Shown: one piece after another, positions 12,182 through 23,178 of the stretch
Position numbering within the stretch: position 1 is the stretch's first letter
Layout: each line of letters begins with the position of its first letter
Source of the DNA: Hypericum androsaemum
Lineage: Eukaryota; Streptophyta; Magnoliopsida; Malpighiales; Hypericaceae
Assembly (NCBI GenBank): GCA_963995505.1
Contig: OZ023197.1
Location: forward strand, 9,227,827 to 9,291,826
Direction of reading: 5' to 3'
DNA length: 64,000 nucleotides
The notes under the pieces: model-generated
Told to the model about the DNA's origin: nothing
Databases searched by the model: none
What the model saw: only the letters and a program-made list of their open reading frames with translations
Position numbers and translations under genes: made by a program

Positions 12182-13674
12182 TATTTCCTTGCTTGTCCTC
12201 AAGAAAGGTGCATCAGACACACCCCAAACTTTCAAACTCTTATCAAAAGACCACCCCACAACCAAGTAGTTCACTTACCTGAGCACAAGGAGTAAGAACG
12301 TGTAGACACCGCATCCTTGATGGTTTAGCCCAGTTTTTACACTTAGTAGATTACACTAGAGAGTTGACCACTCAGAGGTTCAAAAATTTAAGCTCACATA
12401 TATGAGCAGTCAACTACCTATCACTTGCGTACACGTCCGGGGTCTCAAAGTTTCATACGTCTCACCCAGTGGTGCATCGATAAATGTGGGGCTCATGATC
12501 AAGGGGACTTTTCATTAGGTTGTAATGGAGTTAGAGTCAGGTGAGGATAATATATGTGGGAAGTAGCTAAACCACCTGACCGAGGAGCTCACAAAACTAT
12601 TCTAGCTGTCGTCTATTCTAAACATCTCACACTACATCTATTATGCACTCATCCCAAGATTACACCCAAATTCTATTGACTGCGTAGCTCGAGCCATGCC
12701 AAGTACTTATTTTCCAACCACTTTCCCAACTTTCCACACTTGTTCCTCTTCCAACTTTTGTTTTCCTTTCCTTTGTTTTTTTCTTCATTTTTCTTTTTTT
12801 TCTTTTTTTCTTTTTCTTTTCATAACTTTCATCATCCACATCCATACATCATAACACACATCTAAGGCAGCTGGTCTCGGCTTCTTTGTTGGCCTTAATT
12901 CTACCCATTACCCCATTGTTTATTCCTGAGCTATTCTATCAAATGAACCCTTACAATAATACCCCAAAGATTAAGACCTAATGCATCATCGGACCAAAGT
13001 GATCAAAGGTGGGTAAGATTGTGGATATAGGGCTTACATATTGGCTTACATATAATATTTCAAGGAAAAAGGCTTAAGCTCAACGTGTGTAAACAAGGGA
13101 TATAAAGGATTTTTGGCTCTAAAGCTCTAGGCTCAATATCAAAGATGGCCCCCATCCTCTCACTTACACCACACCACCAAAACGGTACCAAGTGATGGCA
13201 TGAAACCCAATGATCGGAGCAATGTAGGCACCTCATGCTATATGGAGACGGTTGTCTCCTCCTTCGGCTCTAAAATCTCTAAAGGTCGCTCATCAATGCC
13301 GCTAGTATAATCTACTAAGTGCAACCACTAACCTAAACAACTAAGGGTGTTGTTCCTACACGTCTTTACTCATCGTGTTCAAACTTGATTCCTAACAAGG
13401 TATGGGATTTAACTTCTAACAAAAGTTCAAAATTTGAGGGGGAGATTCATCATCTGCTTTTGACACCACTCCATTCCCATACACAAACAAACACACTCCT
13501 AAATGCAGATCTAGATTCGATCACATGTGCCAAACCGAAACAAAAATGTACATGCCAGTAAAATACTAAATGAACATAACAATACTGAAACAAATACAAA
13601 ATATAATAAAAAAAATTAAATACTAAACGTACTAATTTAGAGTCGTTAGCGTGACTGTGTTACTCCCTTTGGCA
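12182..13674. other. Non-coding internal region of the gypsy element
   Basis: Lies between the protease and the LTR. It starts, on the minus strand, with AT-rich sequence and ends with the phrase TTGAGGACAAGCAAGGAAAT before the polypurine tract, a phrase I associate with many plant gypsy elements. It includes a pyrimidine-rich run at 12765-12820. No domain of pol is recognisable in any frame. Confidence 0.65.
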
Positions 13675-14046
13675 CTACGGTGGACGAAGGTGCTTATCGG
13701 TTACTTGGAACTCTATTTCATCTAGGCCTATGTGAAGAAGTAGCTTACCATTATGAACATCTACCATTGCATGACAAGTGCTGAGGAATGGATGTCCTAG
13801 AATCAGTGGGTAACTGTCATTGGTAGTATAGTCCAGCACCACAAAATCTACAAGTATGAGAGATTTGTCGACTTTGATTATCACATCCTCCACGATTTCA
13901 TGTGGCCTCTTCCTAGTGTGATCTGCAAGCTTGATCATCATGGATGTAGGTTTGACATCCCCCAAATTGAGTTCCGTGAAAGTGGCCAATGACATAAAAT
14001 TAACATTGGCACCCAAATCACATAAGCAATTTTGGTGGTCTGTCAT
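13675..14046 (-). pseudogene. Retroviral-type aspartic protease, gypsy element
   Basis: The 123-codon segment carries the protease active-site motif as LCDLGANVNFMSLATF (D-L-G in place of the more usual D-[ST]-G, as is normal in plant gypsy proteases) and the downstream LILGHPFLST block. It is joined to gag out of frame: the gag segment ends at 14018 in one frame and the protease starts in another, and the usual linker between PPK and CDLGA is shortened. The chain ends at 13675 with no reverse transcriptase after it. Confidence 0.8.
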
Positions 14047-15772
14047 TTGCTACCAAAAGATTCATCTTGCTATCATTTCGCTTCTTCTTCCTTGCGATGA
14101 TCTCTTTGAGGAACTCAGCATATTGTGGTCTTCGATTTAACATCTCTAAAAAGGAGACATGGCTTTGAATGTCTTTCATCATCTCTATGAATTCAAGGGC
14201 CTTCACATCGATCACTGCTTTCTTCTTGACTTATTCAGGTGATGGTAGAGGAACATAAGAATCCTTTTTTGTACTGATATAGGCTGGTTGCTCCTTCTTT
14301 TCAGTAACTACCTCCTCCTCTATGGCTGGCTTGATCGGTTCGGCACATTCTTTTGAAGAGGATTTGTTCTCAAGTGGTGGATTTCTCCGGAGTCTTTACG
14401 GAAATGGAGGTGGAGGGACATAAGGTGGTGGAGGAATATCTGGTTCATCATCCTCGTCCATACTCCTCAATGTGATGGCCATCACCTGTGCTTGCGGGTT
14501 CGACTTGGTACTGCTGGGTAGAGCACCTATTTCCTTTTGAGTGTTTGCTGCAGCCAAATTTCTGAGTTTGATCTCCATCTTCTTAAGTTGCGTGGCTTGC
14601 CCCTTTAGGTATGTCTCAAACTCTTGTTGACGTGCTTCACAACGATCCATCCGCTGCACGGTGATGCTTTATTGTTGGATGGATTGCTGGACTACTCCCA
14701 TTAATTTATCGATCTTGTCACCCATTTTCTTGACTTGCTCGCCCAAATATGGCTTCCTGGGTTCTTGCTGGGCACCAGTGTTCTTTGCCTGCTGACCAAA
14801 TAGAGAGAAGTTTGGCTGCGTATTAGTTTGTCTCGAGTAGCCCAGACCTGGTGGTTGTCTATCAGTGATAGCCTGAATCTCCTCCGACATTGGACAGTCA
14901 CTGGCATGATGTGATTCTTTAGAGAGCTGACAAGTGTCCTCTATTGCAGCAGCACTTTCCTTGCCCTTGATCAATTCTTCAAGTCCTTTGGTAAGTGCCT
15001 CCACTTTAGCTTCAAGCTTTATGTTGGCGTCTACTGAAAGAATCCCTCGGGTTGCTTCCTTACGAGGTTGCCTGGCACGTTCTTTTGGCCATATCCCATT
15101 GACTTCAGCCATCTCCTCCGTTAAGTGAGCGACTTCATCAACAGTCTTTCTCAAAAATACTCTTTGAGAGGAGGCATCAATATGATCACGGCATGGGCCA
15201 TCTAACCCATTGTAGAAGATTTTTATGAGGTTGTCTTGAGTTATACCATGTTGAGGGAAGGCACTTTGGAGATCCATGAACCATTCCCAGGCTTCATAGA
15301 TGCTCTCCCCATCTCCTTGGATAAACATGTTAATTTCTTGCAAGAGTTTGGCTGACTTGGCCATAGAAAAGAACTTCCGTAGGAAAGCATGGGCCAGATC
15401 ATTCCAACTCTGAATCGTCTCTCTTTTCAACTTGTTGTACCAGATGCGAGCTCGATCTTTCAAAGAAAAGTGGAAGAGATGCAACTTCAAGATATAATCA
15501 TTGACATTTTGGAACTTCATGATGTTGGAGATATATTCAAAGCGAGAAAGATGGTCTTGAGGGTTTTCACTTGGCAAGCCACCAAATTGGACCGAGTTTT
15601 ACAATATTCCGATGATGGATCCTAGAATCTGGAAAGAGGTGGGACCTTCAAGTGGTTGTTGTAAACCATTAGGATTCCCATTCCATGTAGGAACAGATGA
15701 TTCCAGTAGCGTCCTTCTTCACGGAGCGTCCCCTACAGCTTGGAGCGCTCCATCTTCCTGATTGTGTGCCAT
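14018..15772 (-). pseudogene. Ty3/gypsy Gag, interrupted
   Basis: Starts at the ATG at 15772 (MAHNQEDGAL), preceded by a leader resembling other plant gypsy gag leaders. The retrotransposon gag domain runs through LSRFEYISNIMKF, LFHFSLKDRARIWYNKL, LRKFFS and the ESIYEAWEWFMDL block, typical of the Athila/Tat side of gypsy. A Pro-rich stretch (PPPPYVPPPP) and the conserved YAEFLKEI block follow. In-frame stops occur early in the N-terminal part and near 14669 and 14396. No CCHC zinc knuckle was seen. Not functional as it stands. Confidence 0.82.
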
Positions 15773-15959
15773 TGCTTCGGCTTGGTCTCTCTTCTCACAC
15801 CTAATTATCCTTTCGAGTACTTTGATGTCAACCTCAAGCACAGTGTCTGTGTCAAGGTCCAGTCCTTCACTCTGGGTTCTTGGCAAGCACTAGAGAATCC
15901 TGAAAAAGAAATCAAAAAAAAATCAGCAAGTTTGCCACACAAAACCAATTACTTTTGAT

Positions 15960-16232
15960 TCTATGTCCTAAAATCTCAGTTATACTCAGAACTAGAGTAC
16001 CTGGTCGACAGCATCCTCTCTCTTGTTGACCTTCTGAGTTGCTCATCCGCTTGAGATTCTGAGGTTACTTTGCCGGCCTCAGATGTTTGCTTCCACTGAT
16101 GAGAATTCTCTTCTGATTGAGCACCCTCCCAAAAAGATTGATCTACATCTTCTCCACCAGTGGTCATTGGAGAAGATTTCGGTGCCAAATTAATTCCACC
16201 ACCAGCCTCTATCCTTGCCTCTGTTGTTGCTG
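15960..16232 (-). pseudogene. Copia integrase C-terminal linker fragment
   Basis: Minus-strand frame with LRRSTRERMLSTRYSSSEYN, the typical end of the copia integrase-to-reverse transcriptase linker, preceded by an acidic Ser/Gln-rich stretch. It continues the integrase interrupted by the hAT-like element (IPATTEARIEAGG directly follows KICS across the insertion). At 15960 it ends abruptly against the gypsy gag leader. Confidence 0.8.
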
Positions 16233-16240
16233 GGATTGAA

Positions 16241-17094
16241 CCTATGTAGTCAAAGCGGCCCGCTCCGCTCCGGAAAATTTGAAGTTCTGCTCCACGCGGC
16301 TCCGCTCTGGCGACCTTGGGTGATGCGGCCGGAGCGGCGCGGCCCTGAAGCGGCGCGGAGCGGCCTGGAGCGGTCTGGAGTGGCCGCTACAACCAGAAAT
16401 AGGTGAGATTCCAAAAATACCCTCATTTTCTTAACTTTTACAGGGATATTTTTGGAATTTCAAAAAACCCTACAAATATCTCCTCCTCTTATGTTCGCAG
16501 ACACTTCCTCCTTCCTTACCTTCCTTCTAGTTTTTCCTCCCTTGATAACATAGACGACGACCCAGAGACCCGCGATCTCGTCATCGTGAAAGCTTGGTGA
16601 CCCTTTTTCTCTCCTTCCATGGGGATGCAAGAGCCAACTTGGTAGAGAAGGGAGAGAGCGTGGACTTCTTATTGACCCTTTTTTTCTCTCTCTTTCTATT
16701 TTTATTCTTATTTTGTTATTTATTTTGGAAAGATTAAAGTTAGAATTGTTCTTATATAATGAGAGAGACACGGGTATGTTCTGTGGATAATTTAGATGGA
16801 GAAATTGAAGATGAAGGGGAAGAGGTGGAAGATGGCAAAATTGTTGGCCCAAGTTTATGGTAGTGTGTACTTTTCTGTATGGATATGGGCCTTAAATTTA
16901 ATTGTTAGTTAGTTATTGGGTTTCCGCAAAAAAAAGGTTAGTTTTTGGGTTAGTTATATTAATATTTTTCGTAAAAAAATAATTATAATAGTATCCGCGT
17001 CGGAGTAAAAAGTGCCCGCTCCGCTCCGCGTTACCGCGCCGCTCCATATTTGAGGTTACCCGCGCCGCGCCGCGTCACCCGCTTTGACTACTAT
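16241..17094. mobile_element. hAT-like non-autonomous element, 854 bp
   Basis: Flanked by an exact 8-bp duplication GGATTGAA (16233-16240 and 17095-17102); removing one copy and the insert restores the copia integrase reading. The ends share the inverted motif TAGTCAAAGCGG (16247-16258) / CCGCTTTGACTA (17079-17090). Both terminal 100-150 bases are strongly GC-rich and carry many GCGGCGCGG / CCGCTCCGC repeats. The middle is AT-rich and has no recognised transposase. The 8-bp duplication and GC-rich subterminal repeats fit hAT. Confidence 0.85.
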
Positions 17095-18194
17095 GGATTG
17101 AACATATCTTATTTTCATGATACAATACATCTCTACTTCTGATCACTTTCTTCTTTTCTAGATCCCACAGTCTGTAGCCAAAATTTTCTTCTCCATAGTC
17201 AAGAAATATGCAGGGACATGCTTTGTCATCTAGCTTTTTTCTCTTCTCCCTTGGTACATGTGCAAAAGCTTTGCACCCGAACACCATTAAATATGAGTTA
17301 GAAATACTTCTACCAGTCCACACTCTCTATGGGGTGTCATAGTTCAGTGGGACTGATGGAGATCGGTTGATTAGGTAGCACACGGCACAAATAGCTTCTC
17401 CCTATAATGGCTTAGGCAAGTTAGCCATTTTGAGCATGCATCTCACTTTCTTCACAATGGTTATGTTGATTCTCTCTGTAACGCCATTGCGTTATGGGGT
17501 GCCTGAAACTGTCTACTCATGCTTAATGCTATAATTTGAGCAATACTGCTCAAACTCCTTTGATGTGTACTCCCCGCCATTGTCTGATCGGATACACTTC
17601 AAGGGTGCGCCTTTCTCTCTTTCCACCATATCATGAAACTTCTTGAAGTGATCAAACACCTGATCTTTACTCTTGCAAAAATACACCCCAAACTTCCGTG
17701 ATGCATCATCAATGTAAGCGAGAAAATATTTGCACCACCTAATGACTCCACTTCTATAGGACCACACACATCAGAATGCACAAGCTCTAAAAAACTTTCC
17801 TTCCTCTTAGCAGTCTTGCAAAAAAAACTCTATGCTGCTTACCAAAGACACAAAACTCACAAGGGTGTAATTTTGTACCTATGGAGATTGGAACCACGGA
17901 CCGTAATGCTTTCATTTCCTTCTCGCTCAAGTGTCCAAGTCGCTTGTGTCACATATTTGGTGAATGAGAATCTTCAACTGCATTTACCTCATTTCTAAGA
18001 AGCTTCACTTAAGCATTGTAAAGTGTACCAGATATCTTTCCTCTAGCTATAACTAGATCTCCTGCAGTCAACTTCCCCAGTCTATCACCAAAATGGCTAT
18101 GGAAACCAGCCACATCCAATGCATGTGTAGATATCAGGTTCAAACGCAGATCATGAACATGTCTGACATCTTCCAATGTTAATTTCAACATATA
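17095..18194 (-). pseudogene. Copia GAG-pre-integrase and integrase, decayed
   Basis: Read on the minus strand: TLEDVRHVHDLRLNLIS (protease to pre-integrase link), HKRLGHLSEKEMKAL (GAG-pre-integrase), CEFCVFGKQHRV, an integrase core with LAYIDDASRKFGVYF and IRSDNGGEYTSKEF, then GVTERIN, MVFGCKAFAHVPREKRKKLD and KKKVIRSRDVLYHENKICS. Several stops and frame changes interrupt it, for example in place of the Gln/Gly before NGVTER. Everything upstream (gag, zinc knuckle, protease active site, 5' LTR) is gone. Confidence 0.87.
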
Positions 18195-18208
18195 TCTCTC
18201 TAGACAAC

Positions 18209-18268
18209 AATAATTTCAGATCAGAATACCTTAGCAGTATCCTCGTGCAGCTCACTAAACGTCTATAA
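18209..18268 (+). pseudogene. 3' tail of a PMEI-like gene
   Basis: Twenty in-frame codons ending in a stop match the C-terminus of the intact inhibitor gene at 40357-40881 (SSILVQLTKRL versus SSILVQLTQRL). The following 150 bases match its 3' flank, including the AGTGAAAG and CTACTTTCTTAG phrases. This is the left-most remnant of the PMEI cluster; the rest of the copy was replaced by the truncated copia element. Confidence 0.8.
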
Positions 18269-18427
18269 TTATTAGCTGCTAATTCAAAATTCCTGGTAAA
18301 AACATTTGGCAGCCATAGTGAAAGATTGGTCTCGAGATGATGTAATTGGAAACATCAAATAAAATGATTCAAAAATAATAATATTTCGACTCTATTTTAT
18401 TATTCTTCTACTTTCTTAGGTTGATTA

Positions 18428-18802
18428 TGCTAGGGCAGCGGAAGCACTTTCGATATGTCCTCATTAAATAACAAAGAGGTATAGAACACTGAGAACACGC
18501 GATATACGTAGTTTGGTCAACTAACCTACTCCACGAGGGTAGAGACAATCTACAATATGATATGTGGAGTACAACAGATACATAGACTATGGTGAGGCAA
18601 CCCGCCCCAAGCCCTTCTCCCTGCCTAAACTACCGTACCCATTGTTTTAGCCCCTTTGTCTTGTCCCAAGGAACCTCTAAACCCTGTACTCCTATTTATA
18701 GAGGCTAGGCTTAACTTGCCAGACAAGTAATAGAGTTCCTCTCTAATCAGACTCTTATTACATTAGGAAATCTCTAAACATGATTTGAGACATTTCTCAA
18801 CA
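18428..18802 (-). repeat. 3' LTR of the short copia element
   Basis: Starts TGTTGAGAAATG and ends GCCCTAGCA on the minus strand. It contains TATAAATAG (minus) near 18700-18708 as promoter. It is clearly homologous over its whole length to 20511-20885, with scattered substitutions showing the insertion is not recent. Confidence 0.88.
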
Positions 18803-20495
18803 ATCTCCACCTTGGATCAAATCCAAAACCAATCGTAATCTTGAGCTGCCTACTCTTCCACATACGATCATCTTCACTGTGTGCTTCTTCCATTAAGCTT
18901 CATGCTCCACCTTGAACATGAATTTATCATCCGTCTCAATCTAAAAACTCCACCTGGAATCTTCCACAAGTACTCACTATGGATCTTCACTCGATCATCC
19001 AACACATCAGGAGAAAATCGTATGCGCACAAGCTTCACCCTACTCTTTAGCGCCATACTCTTTCTCAACTTATCTTTGCTTCTCCACTAATATGGGAACT
19101 CTCCACCTTTATGACATCACTGATCTATCAAGAGAAAATTGCGTGCACACGAGATGCATCCTGCTCTTCTGCGCCATACTTTCATCACTCGATCAAAACA
19201 CGAGAAGAGGGCACCAACTTCTGGAATTTACATCACCTTCTCGTGAACGTCTCACTCCAGCCTTACATCACCTTCTTGTGAACACCTTGTTGGATACCAA
19301 CCTTGGATTTATTGCACCTCACTCCTTCATCTTCGTGGACAACATGGTGGTAAACTGTGAAATACGTGAGTAAACTAACACTTGTAACAAAAGTGTGCTA
19401 CTCTGCACAACGCCATATATACACTTCATTTGCACCTCATCAACGAGTACTAGGTCCAAGCTCTGCTCTTGGTCTTCACACAAATAGGCTCAAGTCTCTG
19501 AAATCACAAAACATGAAAAGTGATTAAGGCATCGCCAGACGGACTTGTAGTCGCCACTCTTACGACAGCCAGTTCATCGTTCCTCACAGGTTTTGTAACT
19601 CCCCACTCGAAGATTGACCTCATCACTAATCTGCTTCAATAGGACCTCAATCTAACCTTCACTCGGCCAAATTTTTCTCAACTCGGATGAACAAATCACC
19701 ACGCTTATCAAAACTGTCCAATCTACATACCTGCATACTCTAAAGTTGTTGATAGAACTATAAATCAGTCAATCCCTTGACTTTTAATCAAACTGTTGAC
19801 TTTTGGTCAAATAGTCCACATGTTGACTTTCGTCCAACTAAAATCTAGGGTTTTCCACCAACAACCCAAACACCAAGAACCTCCATAGGCGGCGCCAGAA
19901 TCTCTTCCCCAATGGTGAACAACAGCCACGACTCCTTCGCGATGGTGGCTGATGGCCCTCCTTCAGTTAGCAGGAGGAGGCGCGGCGGCGGCTGTAACTA
20001 GCAGCTGCGACGACTGGATTCCGAGAGTGGGGATCGGTCTCCCTCTTTCACTCTCTCCAAAATCCCAGCAAATCATCTTCTTCTCGCACCGCAACTGGAC
20101 AACAACAGTGGCAAAGGCTGGACGACGGACAGAGACCTCATCTCCAGGCGCGGTGGTGGCGCGAGGGCTCTCCTCCCCCTTCGACGGCAGTGAACCTCCT
20201 CTCTTTCTCTTCACATCGACAAGTCTACTGCCTCTCTCTCCGAGGCCACGATGGTGAGCTATAGCAGGCCACGGCAGACCAACAGGGGAAATGACAGACG
20301 TGAGCTGGATGGCGACCGACGATCTCCCCTGGTCTGCTGCGGGCGAGCTCTCCTCCTTGGACGGCCGCCCCTTTCCAAAGGGTGAAAAATCTAATTCCCA
20401 AATTTGGCAAATTATCAGATTGCCCCTCCAATTCTTCTGAAATCACAGATCTTCCCATATTTGCCTCACTAAGGTCAACTCGGATACACACCAAA

Positions 20496-20508
20496 AGCTC
20501 TGATACCA
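20496..20508 (-). promoter_or_regulatory. Primer-binding site for initiator tRNA-Met
   Basis: TGGTATCAGAGCT on the minus strand, two bases inside the 5' LTR, is the standard plant copia primer-binding site complementary to the 3' end of initiator methionine tRNA. Confidence 0.85.
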
Positions 20509-20510
20509 AT

Positions 20511-20885
20511 TATTAGGATAGCAGAAGCATTTTTGATACGCCCTCACTAAACAACAGAGAGGTATAGAACACTGAGGACACGCGATGTACGTGGTTCGAT
20601 CAACTGACCTACACCATGGGCGTAGAGATGATCTCAAATATGATATGCAGAGTACAATAGATACATAGGTTATGGCGAGGCTACTCATCTCAAGCCCTTC
20701 TCCCTGCCTATACTATCGTACCCATTGCTTTAGCCCCTTTGTCTAGCCCCAACGAACCTCTAAACTTTGCCCTCCTATTTATAGAGGCAAGGGTTAACTT
20801 GCCATACAAGTAATAGAGTTCCTCCCTAATCAGACTCCTATTACATTAGGAAATCCCTAAACATAGTTTGAGACATTTTCCAATA
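20511..20885 (-). repeat. 5' LTR of the short copia element
   Basis: Same 375 bases as the 3' LTR. The outermost bases have mutated (TATTGG for TGTTGA at the start, AATA for GCA at the end), so the TG...CA ends are lost here. Confidence 0.85.
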
Positions 20886-20890
20886 GATTA

Positions 20891-21743
20891 ATCAAGATAG
20901 TTTTATATTGTTTAGTTCCTTGTGTTAGGAAATCAAGGAAAAAATAGCGCGAAAAAGAACACAATAGATTACGTAGTTCAGTCTAATGTCTACGTCCATG
21001 GAGGGAAATGAGAACTTTTGTAGATGAATGTCCGAGCCACAAAGCCATACAATCAAGGATAACATATCCTAATATATATAGACAAATTCTAGCACACTAC
21101 CAAACAGAACAGAAAATGACTCACAGCGATACCCAGCGGGCGCAAGAAAATTATTACATTTCACATGTAAAAGTTAATTCATACTTGATAAAATTTTAGT
21201 CGACGCGTTGTAAAAAAATCATTTCTTTACATTTTTTTCATAAGTAGACGTGTCTTTTAGAAAGAATTTTTTTTTCTAGAATACTAATTAATATTTTCTT
21301 CATATCATTTGACTTTTTTAAGGGCAATCATTACTTTTATTTGTTTAACGAGATTTCAATTTCTCCTTCCAAATTTGGAATTAAAATTATATTTTGTTCC
21401 TCTACTGATGTTTTTAGTGAAGGGAAAAAATGGTAGCCTATGTTGTTTATATAGGCAATTTTTTTTAAAGGTAAATTATTACACCATGATATTGCCAAGA
21501 TTTGAACCTTGAATTTTCTAGTTATTTATAACGCCTTGTGTCGTTGGGCTACAAACCCTTTAGCAATATAGGAAAATTCTAACACTCTAGCTTTGTCCAA
21601 TTATCATCTGAATACTCAAATTTTAATTGTTACCCAAATTAGTTTTACAATTATCATAACTTTCCTATTTAAAGTTCCTAAAACGAAATCTCATTCTCTT
21701 ACAAAATTAGAGATATGATTTCTTCCAAATTTCTGAGTTTTGG
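20891..21743. other. LTR scrap, then PMEI-cluster intergenic DNA
   Basis: 20891-21140 resembles the end of another copia-type LTR and has no partner in the window. From about 21150 the sequence matches the 3' flank of the intact PMEI-like genes (TTAATTCATACTTGATAAAA), and 21590-21743 matches the distal upstream block near 41600-41757 (CTCATTCTCTTACAAAATTA). No gene is present. Confidence 0.6.
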
Positions 21744-21789
21744 TAATTTAACGGGACCAAATTTGGTCCTGGAACCCTATTTCCATAGA

Positions 21790-22260
21790 ATGGTTCGCCC
21801 AGTTATGATGAAATATTTTAGAATCGTTGTGGAACACGCGCTGGTTCGTCCAGTTTTGATACAATGATTCACTTAGTTATGATAGAATGAGGTTCCAAGA
21901 AGGTCCTGAAAATGGGGTTCCAGGACTAAATCCGGTCCTGTTTCCAAGACCGTCCAAGAACCCTATTTCGGGCGAACTATTTTATTATAATTGAGTGAAC
22001 TATTTCATCATAACTAGGCAAACTATTGTATCATAACTGGGCGAACCAGCGCTTGTTCCAGGAGGGTCCATTCGCCCCATTCGTTGAATTTCAGGCAAAC
22101 CATTCCATCATAACTGGGAAAACTATTGCATCATAACTTTACGAACCATTACATCATAACTAAGCGAACCAGTGCGTGTTCCAAAAAATTGGGACCGCTT
22201 CGGGCGACCCATTGCATCATAACTGAGCAAACCATTACATTATAACTAAGCAAACCAGTG
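21790..22260. repeat. 22-24-bp repeat array in inverted arms
   Basis: The left part has units like CAGTTATGATGAAAT in one direction and the right part, from about 21965, has the complement as GCGAACCATTGCATCATAACT units, about eight in number. The arms can fold back on each other: GGAACACGCGCTGGTTCG near 21830 pairs with CGAACCAGTGCGTGTTCC near 22165. Confidence 0.75.
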
Positions 22261-22290
22261 CGTGTTACAGAATAATCCTGTCGTATTTTA

Positions 22291-23178
22291 TGTTGTTTGT
22301 CGGAGGAGGTGTACTTGATTATGATTTTTATTAGTCGAGGCAAGAGTTGGACTCTTTCTTCGTATGACGAGATTGCCCCGTATTTAGTGCTTACGAGCTG
22401 CGGCAATCATCCCCAAGATACAACGACTTTCGAATTTCGAGTTCGTAGCACAACGACCCTCGAAGCTTCTGTCGAACCGTCTGATATTCGTAACTCTCTG
22501 AGAGAGGGAGAGAGAGCCTACAATTGCTAACGAATGCATATGCAAGTTGTAGTGGGGTGAGTGCAAATGATGGGGGATGGGCCTATTTATAGGCGCTGGA
22601 TGGGAGGGAGGCAGGCACTTCGAAGGGGCACGTCCGTTCGGCCAGCAGGCAGGCAGGCTGCGCTCGTGGCCCTTCGGTGGCATTTTGGATCCTTCCAGGT
22701 GCGCCCCAGATCGCTCGCACTCCTTCACAAGGGATCTCGCAACCCTTCGGCCGTTTGGAAATTTCTGGGATGTTTCAGCCCTTCGTGCCTCTTCGGTGGC
22801 CATCCTGGAAGGCGCTCGCAGCCCCTCGTCACTTCGGGAGCTACGCAGCTCTCTCCGGACTTGGGCAAAATACTTAAGGCTCCTCCAGCTCCTCGCGATG
22901 ATGCGCACGTGCGAAGTGCGAAGTGCACCACAAAGTGCCCATTGCGACCTACGTCCAATGTACCATGCGCACACGCACATGCACACGCACACGCACACGT
23001 ACACGAGTTGGCTGTCCTTCCAGGTGGTCAACTTATTTCCTAGTCAATAAGGAGCATCTCCTTATAAACTAGAGAAAACTTGTTGCACTTTCCAATGTGG
23101 GATTGCCACTTTCCATTTCCACTTTGGGCCTTCCACCATGGGCTTTGCATTGAACTTTCATTCAATTTTATTCCAACA
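22291..23178 (-). repeat. 3' LTR of the 22-28 kb copia element
   Basis: 888 bases, TGTTGGAATAAAATTG at the minus-strand start and CCGACAAACAACA at the end. Contains TATAAATAGG (minus, near 22587) as promoter. An internal GC-rich block of about 330 bases (about 22640-22990), ending in CACACG-type short repeats near 22970-23003, is missing from the partner LTR at 27.5-28.1 kb but present in the 57.6-64 kb relatives. Confidence 0.88.

Larger units (their letters stand above)
10641..15959 (-). mobile_element. Ty3/gypsy element with gag-pro only, one LTR
   Basis: On the minus strand: gag (start at 15772), aspartic protease (14046-13675), about 1.5 kb without coding sequence, a polypurine tract, and a 1529-bp LTR (12169-10641). 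No reverse transcriptase, RNase H or integrase domain is present, which fits the gag-only TR-GAG/LARD type of non-autonomous gypsy element. The 5' LTR and primer-binding site are absent: just upstream of the gag leader at about 15959 the sequence is copia again. The insertion therefore lost its 5' end, together with some 20-30 codons of the copia target, after or during integration. Confidence 0.82.
8481..18206 (-). mobile_element. Ty1/copia element, 5' truncated, twice interrupted
   Basis: Read on the minus strand, the fragments are in copia order: GAG-pre-integrase and integrase (18194-17095), integrase C-terminal linker (16232-15960), reverse transcriptase and RNase H (10640-9092), polypurine tract and 3' LTR (9081-8481). 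A gypsy-type element fills 10641-15959 and a hAT-like element fills 16241-17094. The 5' LTR and the gag region are missing. At about 18195-18206 the copia sequence joins the tail of a PMEI-like gene. Many stops and frameshifts make it non-functional. Motifs such as LDDKACPCIFLDYG and KKVIRSRDV suggest the Tork/Tnt1 side of copia, which is inference. Confidence 0.85.
18428..20885 (-). mobile_element. Non-autonomous copia-type LTR element, 2458 bp
   Basis: Two 375-bp LTRs (18428-18802 and 20511-20885) flank 1.7 kb. The five bases GATTA occur on both sides (18423-18427 and 20886-20890) as target duplication. On the minus strand the 5' LTR is followed at once by ATTGGTATCAGAGCT, a primer-binding site for initiator tRNA-Met, and the 3' LTR is preceded by a purine-rich AAGGTGGAGAT. 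No gag or pol domain was found inside. The inner end near 19900-20400 is GC-rich and unlike the rest, perhaps captured host sequence. The size and missing pol fit a short non-autonomous (LARD/TRIM-like) element. Confidence 0.87.

Noticed and set aside
12660..12845. Lys/Arg-rich minus-strand frame
   Set aside because: It comes from a pyrimidine run (TTTCTTTTT) in the non-coding part of the gypsy element.
15389..15625. Plus-strand frame of 78 codons
   Set aside because: It is the antisense shadow of the gypsy gag gene.
19952..20257. Possible gene in the GC-rich part of the short copia element
   Set aside because: Frames are open on both strands with no family resemblance, so I report the composition but not a gene.
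21790..22260. CRISPR-like array
   Set aside because: The 22-24-bp units are contiguous and degenerate with no unique spacers of constant length, and this is plant nuclear DNA.
22384..23050. Overlapping frames of 157-215 codons on both strands
   Set aside because: They lie within the GC-rich block of a copia LTR, are mirrored in its relatives at 58 and 63 kb, and match no protein.
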